Positions 18,056 through 26,758 of a stretch of DNA of 64,000 nt are shown here, piece by piece. A program made the translations under genes and the position numbers. Within the stretch, counting starts at the first letter, position 1. Each line of letters begins with the position of its first letter. The stretch spans positions 124,001-188,000 of the forward strand of contig NZ_PQFZ01000002.1 in NCBI RefSeq assembly GCF_002917105.1. The letters run 5' to 3'. Source of the DNA: Allobosea psychrotolerans (GTDB lineage Bacteria > Pseudomonadota > Alphaproteobacteria > Rhizobiales > Beijerinckiaceae). The notes under the pieces were generated by a model that was not told the DNA's origin, ran no database searches, and saw only the letters and a program-made list of their open reading frames with translations.

Positions 18056-19381
18056 GAACAGCCGCCCATTCGAACGCACCGTGTCAAGGCGAGCGTCTGT
18101 GTGCATCTGACTGCGCCAGTTCACCATGGAATTCGGCACCTCGACATCGAACTGGCGCCGGCCGAGCAGCGCATTGGCAATCACCGCGCCGCGCCAAGCC
18201 ATCAGGCTGAGCTGAGGTTCGGCAATGCCATGGCTGATGAGGCCCGCATTCAGGGCGAAGATCCGGTTCGCGTTTGGGCCATCCCAGGCGATGGCGAAAT
18301 CCGCGTCAGGCACGGGGCGGCCCGTTCGGTCGATGACGATGCGCCCAGTCAGCGGGGCGAGACAGTCGGGCAGCTCGTAGCGGTAGCCGGTCGCGAGAAT
18401 GACGATCTCCGCATGGCCGATCTCCATCATCCCGTCCATGCCGTTGCGCATGATGAGCTGGTAGGCGCCCTCTCTCGGCTCGGCGTTGACGACGTCGCGA
18501 TGCGGCAGGAGCTCGACCTTCGGTCCGGCTGGCTCCAGATGCCGCAGAACGTAGAGACGGCGATAGATGGCGGTGAGTGTCTCGCTCGACACCCCGTCAC
18601 CGGCGAGCTTCTCGCGCTCGACGGTGGCGTGGCGACGCGGCTCCGGGAGATCGCGGAAGCTTGCGACGTAAGGCGGTGTGAAGAGCTCGTTGGTGAAGGG
18701 CGTCTCGTCGAGCGGCAGGAAATTGGGGCGCTGGCTGATCCAGGCGACATGGCTTGGCGCATTGTCTGTCTGGTTCAGCAAGTGCAACAGGATTTCGGCG
18801 CCGCTCTGGCCACCGCCGATGACCGCCACGCGCTTGCCGGCGCAGGCCCCCAGCCGGAACCGCGCCTGCGAGGAATGGAAATGGTCATCCTCCCGCAGCC
18901 GGCCGGCGAAGGCTGGCAAGACCGGCTTCAGCCCGACACCGAGCGCGATGTTGCGGGCGCGCTGTTCCCGGTTGCCGCTGCGCAGGACGACATTGCGGCC
19001 ATCGAAATCGACCTCGTCGATCCCGGCGCCAAAACGCAGGGTCGGCAGCCCCTCCGCCGCCCAGCTGAGATATTGCGCGAATTCGCGCCGGGGAATCGCG
19101 GCGAAATCCGCGTTCATGAAATCGTAGAAGCGCTTCTTCGCCACCAGGAAGGAGAGGAAGGTCCAGGGGCTCGACGGATGGGTGGCGCTCACCAGATCCT
19201 TGAGGAAGGAGGTCTGCAGCGTCACGTCCGGCAGCATCATGCCCGGGTGCCAGTCGAACGCGTTGCGGCGCTCGAAGAACAGCGCCTCGACCCCTTCGAC
19301 CGCGTCGAGATGCGCCGCGAGGCTGAGGTTGAACGGCCCGATGCCGATGCCGGCCAGGTCGAGCGGGTGGTTTGTCATCAT
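18047..19381 (-). CDS. iucD: L-lysine N6-monooxygenase (aerobactin biosynthesis, IucD)
   Basis: A 444-residue NADPH/FAD-dependent N-hydroxylating monooxygenase, the length of E. coli IucD (445 as recalled). FAD motif GIGIGPFN (about 11-18), NADPH motif VIGGGQSGAEILL (about 195), and the family ATGY motif (ILATGYRYELPD) are present. WHPGMMLPDVTLQTSFLKDLVSATHPSSP and the ending GIAEPQLSLMAWRGAVIANALLG follow IucD closely. It hydroxylates the side-chain amine of lysine, the first step of hydroxamate formation. It is fourth in the coupled iucABCD order; RhbE (diaminopropane hydroxylase) is the closest alternative. Confidence 0.9.
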   Translation of the reverse strand: MMTNHPLDLAGIGIGPFNLSLAAHLDAVEGVEALFFERRNAFDWHPGMMLPDVTLQTSFLKDLVSATHPSSPWTFLSFLVAKKRFYDFMNADFAAIPRREFAQYLSWAAEGLPTLRFGAGIDEVDFDGRNVVLRSGNREQRARNIALGVGLKPVLPAFAGRLREDDHFHSSQARFRLGACAGKRVAVIGGGQSGAEILLHLLNQTDNAPSHVAWISQRPNFLPLDETPFTNELFTPPYVASFRDLPEPRRHATVEREKLAGDGVSSETLTAIYRRLYVLRHLEPAGPKVELLPHRDVVNAEPREGAYQLIMRNGMDGMMEIGHAEIVILATGYRYELPDCLAPLTGRIVIDRTGRPVPDADFAIAWDGPNANRIFALNAGLISHGIAEPQLSLMAWRGAVIANALLGRRQFDVEVPNSMVNWRSQMHTDARLDTVRSNGRLFSP

Positions 19382-21219
19382 GGCTGGGCTCCGACGAGAC
19401 TGCGCGGCTGCTCCGTTTCGGAGCGCTCGGCGAGATGAAGGGGGTTGTTGAGATTGGTGCCGAGGCTGGGGACCGGACGGCGATTGGCGTCGCCATAGCC
19501 GATGGCCAGCCGCACCCGGTTGATGCAGATGCGTGGCACCTTGGCGGTGAACAGGTCGAACAGGGCGAAGCGCTCGGTCAGTTCGGGATGAGCCGCCTGA
19601 TAGCGCCGCAGGCAGCGGGCGAGACAGGCATAGAAGCGCAGCTCCGGAAAACGGTCATGCGTCTCCAGCGCATCCGAGAGGAAGCGCAGGACGCTGGTGA
19701 AGTGGCCGGTCTGGAGATGCTGCTGCAGATGGGCGGCGGGCCGGCGCTGCAGAACCGCCTTGATCTCCGGAGCGAGATCGTCCGCCTCCGGGAAATCCTG
19801 GTCGACGAGGTCGGCGTCGCCCTGCAGGTCCTTCAGCGCGACACCGCAGGGCGTGAACCGCTCCAGCACCAGCGTGACGTTCTGGCCATGGGCGATGAAG
19901 CCGACGCCATAGCGGCATAGGAAGTGGTAGAGCGGCACGGCGACCGCGTCGAAGAAGCGCTCTAGCCAGGCCTCGTGCGACAGGCCGGAGCGAACGATCA
20001 GCGCGCTCACGATCGGTCGCCCCGCCGGGGTCAGCTTGGTGAGCGCGCCCAGCATTATGGCGTTCTGGCCGGGCTCCAGACGGGTCTCGACGGATTCGCG
20101 CCAGATCGCGCCGAGCATCTCGCGGAACTGGTAGGGCACGCCCTCGATCCGCTCGTAGAGCGGGTGCGGATAGAAGGCGCCGGCCGGCTCGCGCAGCACT
20201 GTGGCTGGAGCGAGCGCCGGGTCGGTCGCCGCCTTCTCCGCGAGCCAGGCCGAGAAGACCGGCCCGATCGCCATGTACTTCCCCGGCACGCCGCGCCAGG
20301 CCGAGGTGTTGAGGATGCTGAGCGAGAGCTTGAGGTGCAGCGCGCTGGGAACACTGGCATTGGCGAGCGTCCGCAAGGATTGCTGCGGCAGGTAGCCGCT
20401 GCCGAAAGAGCCGAGCGGCAGGAGCCGGCCGGCCGCGATCTCGCCGGCAAATTGCAGCGCGACCATATTGTCCCACTGCCAGGGATGCACGGGCAGGAGC
20501 AGGAAGCGCGGGCGGTCCAGCCCGAGTCGTCGGCAGGCTTCCAGGCAAGCTTCCTCGAGCCGACGCCGCTCAGCGGAATCGAGCGAGGCGGCGAGGAGGT
20601 CCTCCTCCGAAATCGAGGGATCATGCGAGAGCTGGCAGGCATCGCGTGCGGCCGCCACCCAGAAGAGCTGCAGCTCGGCCTGGAATTCCGGCGCATAGGC
20701 CTCGGCATCGCCGAGCCCCCAGCCGATGCGCCCCTTGGCGGCGGGCGCCTTCGGATGCCCCTCGAGATAGTGCTGCAGCCGATGGTCGGGCAGGGCGATC
20801 AGCTCGTCCTCGCCGATCGCGGCGTTGATGGCCGCCACCCTGGCATCCGAGGACAAGGTGCTCGACAATTCCCGGATGTAGATGGCGAGCGTGTCGGGCT
20901 CGATCTCCAGCACAGCCCTGGCATCGATCATGAAGCCGGCGACATCGTCCGCCGGGGCCGCGAGCGCGCCGTCATGACGCGACAGGCTCCGGGGCTCGAT
21001 TGCGAGATTGCCCCAGATGCGCCGCTTCGCCTTGAAGCGGTAGCTCACCGTCTCGCCGAGCCGCAGCGTCCAGAGCTCGTGCTGCTGATCCAGCGGTTCG
21101 GGCTTCAGGCCTTCTTCGAAGCTAAGCTCGCTGATCGCGCGGGCGATGAGGGCCTGGTTGAGCTCGCGCCACAACCGGGCCTCGACCGGCCGACCGCCGG
21201 GGAGGGGGCCGAGGCTCAT
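19378..21219 (-). CDS. iucC: Aerobactin synthase IucC (IucA/IucC family NIS synthetase)
   Basis: A 613-residue NRPS-independent siderophore synthetase. Family blocks include GHPKAPAAKGRIGW (GHPxxxxxKGR), FLLLPVHPWQW and LPLGSFGSGYLPQQSLRTLANAS, with FIAHGQNVTLVLERFTPCGVALKDLQGD in the C-terminal ferric-reductase-like FhuF region. In aerobactin synthesis IucC attaches the second N6-acetyl-N6-hydroxylysine to the citryl intermediate, using ATP. It overlaps its neighbours by four bases on each side. The RhbF-like role in rhizobactin is the alternative, but the iucA-B-C-D order and absent rhbAB favour IucC. Confidence 0.9.
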   Translation of the reverse strand: MSLGPLPGGRPVEARLWRELNQALIARAISELSFEEGLKPEPLDQQHELWTLRLGETVSYRFKAKRRIWGNLAIEPRSLSRHDGALAAPADDVAGFMIDARAVLEIEPDTLAIYIRELSSTLSSDARVAAINAAIGEDELIALPDHRLQHYLEGHPKAPAAKGRIGWGLGDAEAYAPEFQAELQLFWVAAARDACQLSHDPSISEEDLLAASLDSAERRRLEEACLEACRRLGLDRPRFLLLPVHPWQWDNMVALQFAGEIAAGRLLPLGSFGSGYLPQQSLRTLANASVPSALHLKLSLSILNTSAWRGVPGKYMAIGPVFSAWLAEKAATDPALAPATVLREPAGAFYPHPLYERIEGVPYQFREMLGAIWRESVETRLEPGQNAIMLGALTKLTPAGRPIVSALIVRSGLSHEAWLERFFDAVAVPLYHFLCRYGVGFIAHGQNVTLVLERFTPCGVALKDLQGDADLVDQDFPEADDLAPEIKAVLQRRPAAHLQQHLQTGHFTSVLRFLSDALETHDRFPELRFYACLARCLRRYQAAHPELTERFALFDLFTAKVPRICINRVRLAIGYGDANRRPVPSLGTNLNNPLHLAERSETEQPRSLVGAQP

Positions 21220-22301
21220 AGCGCGATCTCCCGAAAGAAGCGCTCGCGCTCGCAGCAGACGAGCGCCGCGCGCTTATGCGGGAAGTCGAACTCCTTGACC
21301 TTCTCATAGGCGACGTCGGCACAATAGCTCAGCATCTTATGATGCGAGGCGCGAGGCTCGCCGACGATGCGCTGGGTGCGCGGCTCGTCGAGGAAGAGGT
21401 AATGCGTGAGCGAGCGGAACCAGGCCAGCGTCTTGGCGCGGCCGAGATGACGCGGATTGCCGATCAGGCCGTGCCAGCCCCTGTCGAAATCCTCCACCTC
21501 GTAATGCGGGCCGAGCCGGTCTTCCCTGGCCCAGTAGAACTCGAAATAGCCGACCGGCTCGTCGTCGAAGCTGCCGATCACGCCGAAGAGATGCGGATCC
21601 GCCTCCTGCTCGGCGAGATAGCGATCGAGCTCCTCGCGCGATTGCGCCAGCTCCCAGAAGAAGGCGACGCGCGGCTGGTTCATCCAGTGATGGAACAGGT
21701 CGAGGTCGCGGCGGCGGTCGATGGTGCGCAGCGAGAGCGTCATGCCCAGATGCGGCACCCAGCGGCGGTAGATCAGCCCGTTCGGCTGCGCCGGCCGCAG
21801 CACCGGCAGGCGGTCCGCCGGCCCGAGCGCGGAGCGGATCGCCGGATAGGCCGCATGCGCGCCGGCCTGCCGCCAGAGCAGCGGCAGCTGCTGGAAGACG
21901 CTGCGGGTGATCACCGCGCAGTCCACGCCGTCCGCCGTCCGATCGGTCTCGACGCAGAGCCCCACGATCGCGGGTTTGCGGGCATAGCCGGTAAGCTCCA
22001 GCCGCGACAGCGACGGGGCGCTCTGGAAAGCCGCTTCGATCAGGGCTGCGAGCGCATCCGCATCGGCGGGATGGTCGCCGTCGGGCCTGGTCACGTCGAG
22101 GCGGCCGCTCGCGGCGGCCACCGCAACCGTGAGCCGTGCCTCGATCCCGCTCTCCGTGCCTCCGGTGAACAGCACGCCGTCAGCGCTGTCGCTGGCCTCG
22201 ATGACGAGCGCGGTCTCGCCGCGTGCCGGGAAGTGCCGGCTGGTCGCCCGCTTCGTCAACGGGGTCACGGCGGCGGTGTCGATCCTGGGAGCGATCGTCA
22301 T
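21216..22301 (-). CDS. iucB: N6-hydroxylysine O-acetyltransferase family protein (IucB)
   Basis: A 361-residue GNAT-type acetyltransferase. The C-terminal half carries the siderophore-acetyltransferase signature: YRRWVPHLGMTLSLR, FHHWMNQPRVAFFWE, GYFEFYWAREDRLGPHY, FDRGWHGLIG and HYLFLDEPRTQRIVGEPRA, ending KVKEFDFPHKRAALV. It acetylates N6-hydroxylysine with acetyl-CoA. E. coli IucB is about 315 residues, so the N-terminal region is longer here. The ATG at 22301 overlaps the iucA stop (ATGA); the open frame continuing upstream is a shadow of iucA. Confidence 0.9.
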   Translation of the reverse strand: MTIAPRIDTAAVTPLTKRATSRHFPARGETALVIEASDSADGVLFTGGTESGIEARLTVAVAAASGRLDVTRPDGDHPADADALAALIEAAFQSAPSLSRLELTGYARKPAIVGLCVETDRTADGVDCAVITRSVFQQLPLLWRQAGAHAAYPAIRSALGPADRLPVLRPAQPNGLIYRRWVPHLGMTLSLRTIDRRRDLDLFHHWMNQPRVAFFWELAQSREELDRYLAEQEADPHLFGVIGSFDDEPVGYFEFYWAREDRLGPHYEVEDFDRGWHGLIGNPRHLGRAKTLAWFRSLTHYLFLDEPRTQRIVGEPRASHHKMLSYCADVAYEKVKEFDFPHKRAALVCCERERFFREIAL

Positions 22302-24091
22302 GACCGCGCTCCCGCGATCGGATTGGGCAGCTCGACATATCCGGCGAGCGGGTCCGTCACATCGGTGTTCTCGTTGATGTTGCGGAAACAGATCATGAAA
22401 TTCCCCTTGCTGAGGAGGGTTGGCGAGGTGAGGAGGTAGTCGAGGCAGGTCCTGTCGCGCAGCGGCTGCGCGGCGAGCGCCGCCAGCGCAGCGCGCAGCG
22501 CTGCGAGCAGGCGCGCCTCGCTGGCGAGACCGGCAAGCGCGAGCGCGCCGATGACCGAGAAGACGCTGTTCACGATGAGGTAGTAGCCGGCGAGCCTGGC
22601 CGCATAGGCGCTGTCGAAGACATGCCCGGCTTCGAGCCGCACATCCGGCGCCTGCGCCGCGAGCTCCGGCAGGAATTCGCGGACATAGCCGGTGCCCTGG
22701 CAGTCGCGGAAATGCAGCGTGACGGGCCAGCCATCGTCCAGGCCGACGACGATGTTCTGCTGATGCGCGCCGAAGAGCAGGCCGTGATCCGCCTGGATGC
22801 CGAGCAGGGGGAGAGCGACGTTGTGCAGGAAGCGCTCGAACCAGGCCAGCGCGGTTGCGGCAGGGGCACTGCCCTGGCGCACCGCGATGCGCCCGATGGT
22901 GGTCGAGAGCGCGCTGCTGCGCCCATCCGGGCCAATCTCGCAAAGCGACGCCAGCACCGCCGCGCGGCCATGTTGGCGATCGCCGCTGAACGGATTGTCG
23001 CGGAAGACGACGATGGTCGAGCGCAGCGGCGCACCGGTCTCGTCGCGCAAAGCGAGATAGCCAGGCTCGCCCATGACCCGGAAGCTCGGAAACCGCGCGG
23101 CGATCCGCTGCCCGACCGGTCCCGCCAGGAGCTTGTCGATCTCGAGCCCGCGCTCGCATTCATAGGGCTCGATGATGCGCTGCGAATTGGTCAAGCGCAG
23201 GTTCAGCGACATCTTCAGCATCCAGGCGGCATGTGGCGCATGGATGCTGCGCAGGGACGAGGTGGCGTGCCAGTTCGAGCCGGCGGGCCCGAGTGGGCGG
23301 ATGTCGCCTGTCGTCATCAGGCGCGTGATCGCGGGATCGAGTATGAGCTGCGAAGCCTGCCAAGGATGCATCGGCAGCAGCACCCGCCCGTCTTCCACCT
23401 GCCGGCGAATGGCCGGCTCCATAGCGGGATCGTCGATGGCGAGGCTGGCGGCCATCTCCGAGGCAGCCTGTCCGCGCGAGCTGCCCTGGAGCACGATCTG
23501 CGGTGCGACAGACCACCAGTGCAGCGCGAAGCCCCGGCCGTATTCGGGCGAGAAGCGCCGCGTATCCTCCAGCGTGAACTGGTCGCGGCTGCGTGGCGTC
23601 GGATGCACATTGTGGCCGAAGCGCAGGGCCTGCTCGGCCTCGATGAAGCTCGGGTCGCGCTCGGCGAAAACCGCCTCGCCGAGGCAGGGATGGCGCAAGG
23701 TGTCTTCGATCGTGGCGAGGCTGTCGAGCGCGCGACGCAGGAAGACGAGCCCTCTTATGTCGGAGTCCGCGCCCGCGATCTCAGGTTCTGCCGTGATCAG
23801 GTTCAACAGCTCGGGGAAGGGGACGACACGCATCGCGCCGTCCGGCCCGACTTCATAGAAGGGTGGGCGCAGACCATGGGCGCCGACCCGAGAGAGATGA
23901 GTGAGCGCGACATGGATCTCGCGCCCGGCCAGCGGCAGCTTGAGAACCTGGCGCGGAGGGGAATCCGCAGCGGATACGCCATCCCCGTTGCCGATGGACC
24001 AGCCTTGCCATTCCCGCATCAGGCTCAGGAGAAGTGCACGCGCCGAAATGCGGCTGGCGAGCTCCAGGGTTTTGGGCTTGGCTTCGATCAT
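22298..24091 (-). CDS. iucA: IucA/IucC family NIS synthetase IucA (aerobactin)
   Basis: A 597-residue siderophore synthetase, first gene of the iucABCD transcript. Family motifs: GHNVHPTPRSRDQF, VLLPMHPWQASQLIL, TSSLRSIHAPHAAWMLKMSLNLRLTNSQR, and the C-terminal CLDYLLTSPTLLSKGNF and NINENTDVTDPLAGYVELPNPI, which track the end of E. coli IucA well. IucA adenylates citrate and joins the first N6-acetyl-N6-hydroxylysine. GAAGGT lies eight bases before the ATG. An Irr-box-like site lies 55 bases upstream in the divergent promoter region. Confidence 0.92.
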   Translation of the reverse strand: MIEAKPKTLELASRISARALLLSLMREWQGWSIGNGDGVSAADSPPRQVLKLPLAGREIHVALTHLSRVGAHGLRPPFYEVGPDGAMRVVPFPELLNLITAEPEIAGADSDIRGLVFLRRALDSLATIEDTLRHPCLGEAVFAERDPSFIEAEQALRFGHNVHPTPRSRDQFTLEDTRRFSPEYGRGFALHWWSVAPQIVLQGSSRGQAASEMAASLAIDDPAMEPAIRRQVEDGRVLLPMHPWQASQLILDPAITRLMTTGDIRPLGPAGSNWHATSSLRSIHAPHAAWMLKMSLNLRLTNSQRIIEPYECERGLEIDKLLAGPVGQRIAARFPSFRVMGEPGYLALRDETGAPLRSTIVVFRDNPFSGDRQHGRAAVLASLCEIGPDGRSSALSTTIGRIAVRQGSAPAATALAWFERFLHNVALPLLGIQADHGLLFGAHQQNIVVGLDDGWPVTLHFRDCQGTGYVREFLPELAAQAPDVRLEAGHVFDSAYAARLAGYYLIVNSVFSVIGALALAGLASEARLLAALRAALAALAAQPLRDRTCLDYLLTSPTLLSKGNFMICFRNINENTDVTDPLAGYVELPNPIAGARS

Positions 24092-24145
24092 GGTTCGACC
24101 TTCATTGTCGAGGTATTCGACTTGATATTGTTGATAAACTCTCAG

Positions 24146-24162
24146 ATTAGAATCAATCTATA
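24146..24162. promoter_or_regulatory. Candidate iron-control (Irr/ICE-like) box
   Basis: ATTAGAATCAATCTATA in the AT-rich gap between iucA and the MFS gene matches 11 of 14 arm positions of the rhizobial Irr consensus TTTAGAA-N3-TTCTAAA as I remember it. It contains the inverted repeat AGATT-N6-AATCT. Its central position would let one site control both divergent units by iron. Confidence 0.5.
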
Positions 24163-24238
24163 TTGTATATTTTGTTTTGACATCGAAGGAATTGCATGTA
24201 TCGGCGCGATTTGAATTGGTTGTTTCGAGGGAATTGCA

Positions 24239-25414
24239 ATGGCGACCAAGGATGTGACTCGACTCTCGCTCATGGCGGCGACCGTCGGCTTCGGCCAGTC
24301 GGCACTGCTGGCGCTGGTGCCGATCATCTCGGGGGCGACCGGGCTCGATGCGCCGGCGATCGGAGCGATTGGTTTCCTCGGCGCGCTCGCCTTCCTTGCC
24401 GCCGCACCGGCCTGGGGCTACCGCGAAGGCGGGCTGCGCAGCCGCTTCCGGCTGCTGGCCTGGCTGATGGTCGGAGCGCAGTTCGTGTTCCTGGGCGTGC
24501 TGAGCGCCGGGTCGATGTCCGCCATGCTCGCCTTCGCGCTGCTGGCCGGTTCTCGCATCGTCTACAGCGCCGCGGCCGCAGGCGTGATGCCGCAGGCGCA
24601 GGCCGCGATCGTTCGGATGAGCAGCCCGGAAAAGCGCCATGCCGCCTTGGCGCGATTGAGCGCCGGGCTGTCCGTTGGCCGTGTGCTCGGTCCGCTCGTC
24701 ACCTTGCCCGGTGCGGCGGGCCTGCTGCCGGCGCTTGCGGTCATGACGGTCATGCCACTCGCCTTGCTGGCCAGCCCGGACATCGTGCCCGCCGAGCGGC
24801 AGGTGGCGCAGCAAGTGGAGCGGGCCCGCCGTCGGTGGGATGTGGCGCGCGCCGTCTTGCCCTTGCTGGGGGTCGGCTTCGCCCTGACGCTCGGCCTCGG
24901 TCAGATTCAGATCACGCTCGGCCTCTTCCTGCAGGCACGCTTCGGACTGGACGCACATGCCGCCGCCCGCTGGAGCGGCGTGACCTTCATGCTGGTCGCT
25001 GTGGCGATGATCGTGGTGCAGCTTGCCCTGGTGCCGCGCCTCAGAGGCGGACTCCTGCGTAGCCTGCGTATCGGCCTGGTCGTCTTCTCTCTCGGCAGCG
25101 CCGCAGCAGGCTTTGCCCCTTCGGTGTTGGTCGTCATGCTCGGCGCCATGATTGCGGGCGGCGGCATTGCGCTTGCGACACCCTCCTACACGGCCTGGCT
25201 CGTCGGCCGGATCGCGCAGCGGGAGCAGGCGGCTGCCGCGGGCTGGCTCGCCAGCGTGCATGTGCTGGGGCAGGGCGGGGGCGCACTGAGTGGTGGGCTC
25301 GCCTTCGCGCTCTCGCCGCTCGCGCCCTTCCTGATCTGCGCGGGGCTCGGAGCGGCGATCGCCCTGGCGCTCCCCTATATCGAACCGCCACGCGATCATC
25401 GCGAGGCCCGATAA
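24239..25414 (+). CDS. MFS transporter, probable siderophore exporter
   Basis: A 391-residue major facilitator protein with about 12 hydrophobic segments. A first-half loop contains GYREGGLRSRFR, the equivalent of the MFS motif A region. GAGGG lies eight bases before the ATG. It is divergent from iucABCD across a 147-base AT-rich gap with an Irr-like box. MFS genes beside aerobactin operons (ShiF group) are thought to serve siderophore export, so export of the aerobactin-like product is the likely role; this is inferred from position. Confidence 0.82.
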   Translation: MATKDVTRLSLMAATVGFGQSALLALVPIISGATGLDAPAIGAIGFLGALAFLAAAPAWGYREGGLRSRFRLLAWLMVGAQFVFLGVLSAGSMSAMLAFALLAGSRIVYSAAAAGVMPQAQAAIVRMSSPEKRHAALARLSAGLSVGRVLGPLVTLPGAAGLLPALAVMTVMPLALLASPDIVPAERQVAQQVERARRRWDVARAVLPLLGVGFALTLGLGQIQITLGLFLQARFGLDAHAAARWSGVTFMLVAVAMIVVQLALVPRLRGGLLRSLRIGLVVFSLGSAAAGFAPSVLVVMLGAMIAGGGIALATPSYTAWLVGRIAQREQAAAAGWLASVHVLGQGGGALSGGLAFALSPLAPFLICAGLGAAIALALPYIEPPRDHREAR

Positions 25415-25710
25415 GTTCGCGCGCCGGCGGCAGCCCCCGCCTCGCTGGAACACGCTAATGCAAAAAGGCAATGATGAATTGCGGGGGAAGGCATATCGCG
25501 TCCAAACTTCTCTTAAATTCGACGGAGTCACTGGTCGTTGCGCGGATTAGTTTCAGATATTTAGATGTTTATACTTTTAGGTATTCGCCAGTTTTAAATT
25601 AGAATAAACAGGAAATGGCTACATATTTGACTTCTGCGGCCTTCGTAACAATTGAATTCTGTAGCTTTTGTTTGCATGCTGGTGGAATTGAATTCTTGGA
25701 CTGGTGCGAA
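25415..25710. other. AT-rich leader region before AraC regulator
   Basis: About 295 bases with much lower GC than the neighbours, between the MFS gene and the AraC regulator. An ATTAGAATAAAC half-site resembling one arm of the Irr box lies at about 25598-25609. No convincing gene was seen; an in-frame ATG at 25615 could extend the AraC protein by 32 residues of unusual composition. Confidence 0.45.
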
Positions 25711-26745
25711 ATGCCTAGCGGACTGAAACGCAGTGCTCAGGAGGCGGCTCCTGTGTCCGGGCGAGGGCGGCGCTCTGCCCTAGTGCAGGAGCCTGGCCCG
25801 CTCTGGCTTCTCTCCAGTGAGATGCCCCAATCAGAGATCGACCTTCATCTCGGGGCGAGGGCGGAGCGGCGTTTCGTTTTCGATGGGGCGAGCCCGGCTC
25901 CGTTCGGTGCCAGAGCCATGCTGCGGCTGGAGCCCGATATCGGCCTGATGTCGCTCTTCGCGCCGAGAACGGCAGTTTCATTGCCCGTGCGAGATCTGTG
26001 CGCGGAGGGCAAGGCTCTGCTGCTGCGCCCGGCCGATGGCGCGCTGATCGTGACCTGCGGCGCGCGCCGGGCTGTGGTCGGCGGCCGCGAGGCCATTCTC
26101 CTGATGGCGCCTCCTCAGGCGACGCTGCTGCCGATGCAGATCTCGCGTCTCGATTGCCTGACCATCCCGACTGGCGCGGTCAGCGAGCGGGCGCGCCTCC
26201 TGGCGCAAGAGCTGCGCGTCTTCGGGGCCGGCGACGACGCCTTGCAGATGCTCGGCAACTATGGCGCGGCGTTGTTGCGCGGGATGATACCGATCAGGAC
26301 GCCGGAGCTGCACGAGCTCGCCAGGCATTTCATGTTCGATCTCGTCAACATCATGTCGCCCGAGAGCCTGCCGGGCCGCGAGCCTCGGCATCGCCGCGAC
26401 GAGCGGATGAACGCGATCAAATCCGATATCGAAGCGAGGCTCGAGGACCGCAGGCTGACCGCACGCGAGATCGCCGACCGGCACGGCATCAGCTTGCGCT
26501 ATCTCCAGAAGCTGTTCGAGGACGAAGGAACGACCTTCTCGGAATTCGTGCTGCAGCGCAGGCTGGACAGGGCCTTGCGCCTTCTGCAGTCGGCCGGCTC
26601 CTGGGAGACCAGCATCACCGAGATCGCCTTCGGCGTCGGCTTCGGCGACCTCTCCTATTTCAACCGCACCTTCCGGCGCCGCTTCGGCGCCGCGCCGCGC
26701 GACATCAGGGCAAACCAGCGCGCCATCGTCGCGGTGCAGGCTTAG
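25711..26745 (+). CDS. AraC family transcriptional regulator
   Basis: A 344-residue regulator. The C-terminal 100 residues hold two helix-turn-helix motifs (LTAREIADRHGISLRYLQKLFEDEGTTFSEFV and SITEIAFGVGFGDLSYFNRTFRRRFGAAPRDIR). The N-terminal region has the look of an AraC-binding-like sensor domain. The start is uncertain: 25615 is also in frame, but the extra residues are encoded by AT-rich DNA unlike the rest. It sits between the siderophore synthesis and uptake genes, where AraC activators often respond to the ferric siderophore, so it may activate the receptor operon. Confidence 0.88.
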   Translation: MPSGLKRSAQEAAPVSGRGRRSALVQEPGPLWLLSSEMPQSEIDLHLGARAERRFVFDGASPAPFGARAMLRLEPDIGLMSLFAPRTAVSLPVRDLCAEGKALLLRPADGALIVTCGARRAVVGGREAILLMAPPQATLLPMQISRLDCLTIPTGAVSERARLLAQELRVFGAGDDALQMLGNYGAALLRGMIPIRTPELHELARHFMFDLVNIMSPESLPGREPRHRRDERMNAIKSDIEARLEDRRLTAREIADRHGISLRYLQKLFEDEGTTFSEFVLQRRLDRALRLLQSAGSWETSITEIAFGVGFGDLSYFNRTFRRRFGAAPRDIRANQRAIVAVQA

Positions 26746-26758
26746 AGCCTACTCAGGA

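Noticed and set aside
18101-19438. Long plus-strand frame opposite iucD
   Set aside because: The minus strand has full IucD motifs; the plus frame has no family pattern.
21216-23159. A 647-residue fusion acetyltransferase
   Set aside because: The upstream part is a shadow of iucA; the ATG at 22301 overlaps the iucA stop and starts IucB.
18047-24091. Assigning the siderophore operon to rhizobactin (rhbABCDEF)
   Set aside because: No rhbA/rhbB genes are present and the order synthetase-acetyltransferase-synthetase-monooxygenase is that of iucABCD.
25598-25609. Second Irr box before the AraC gene
   Set aside because: Only one arm (TTAGAA) is present, which is expected by chance in AT-rich DNA.
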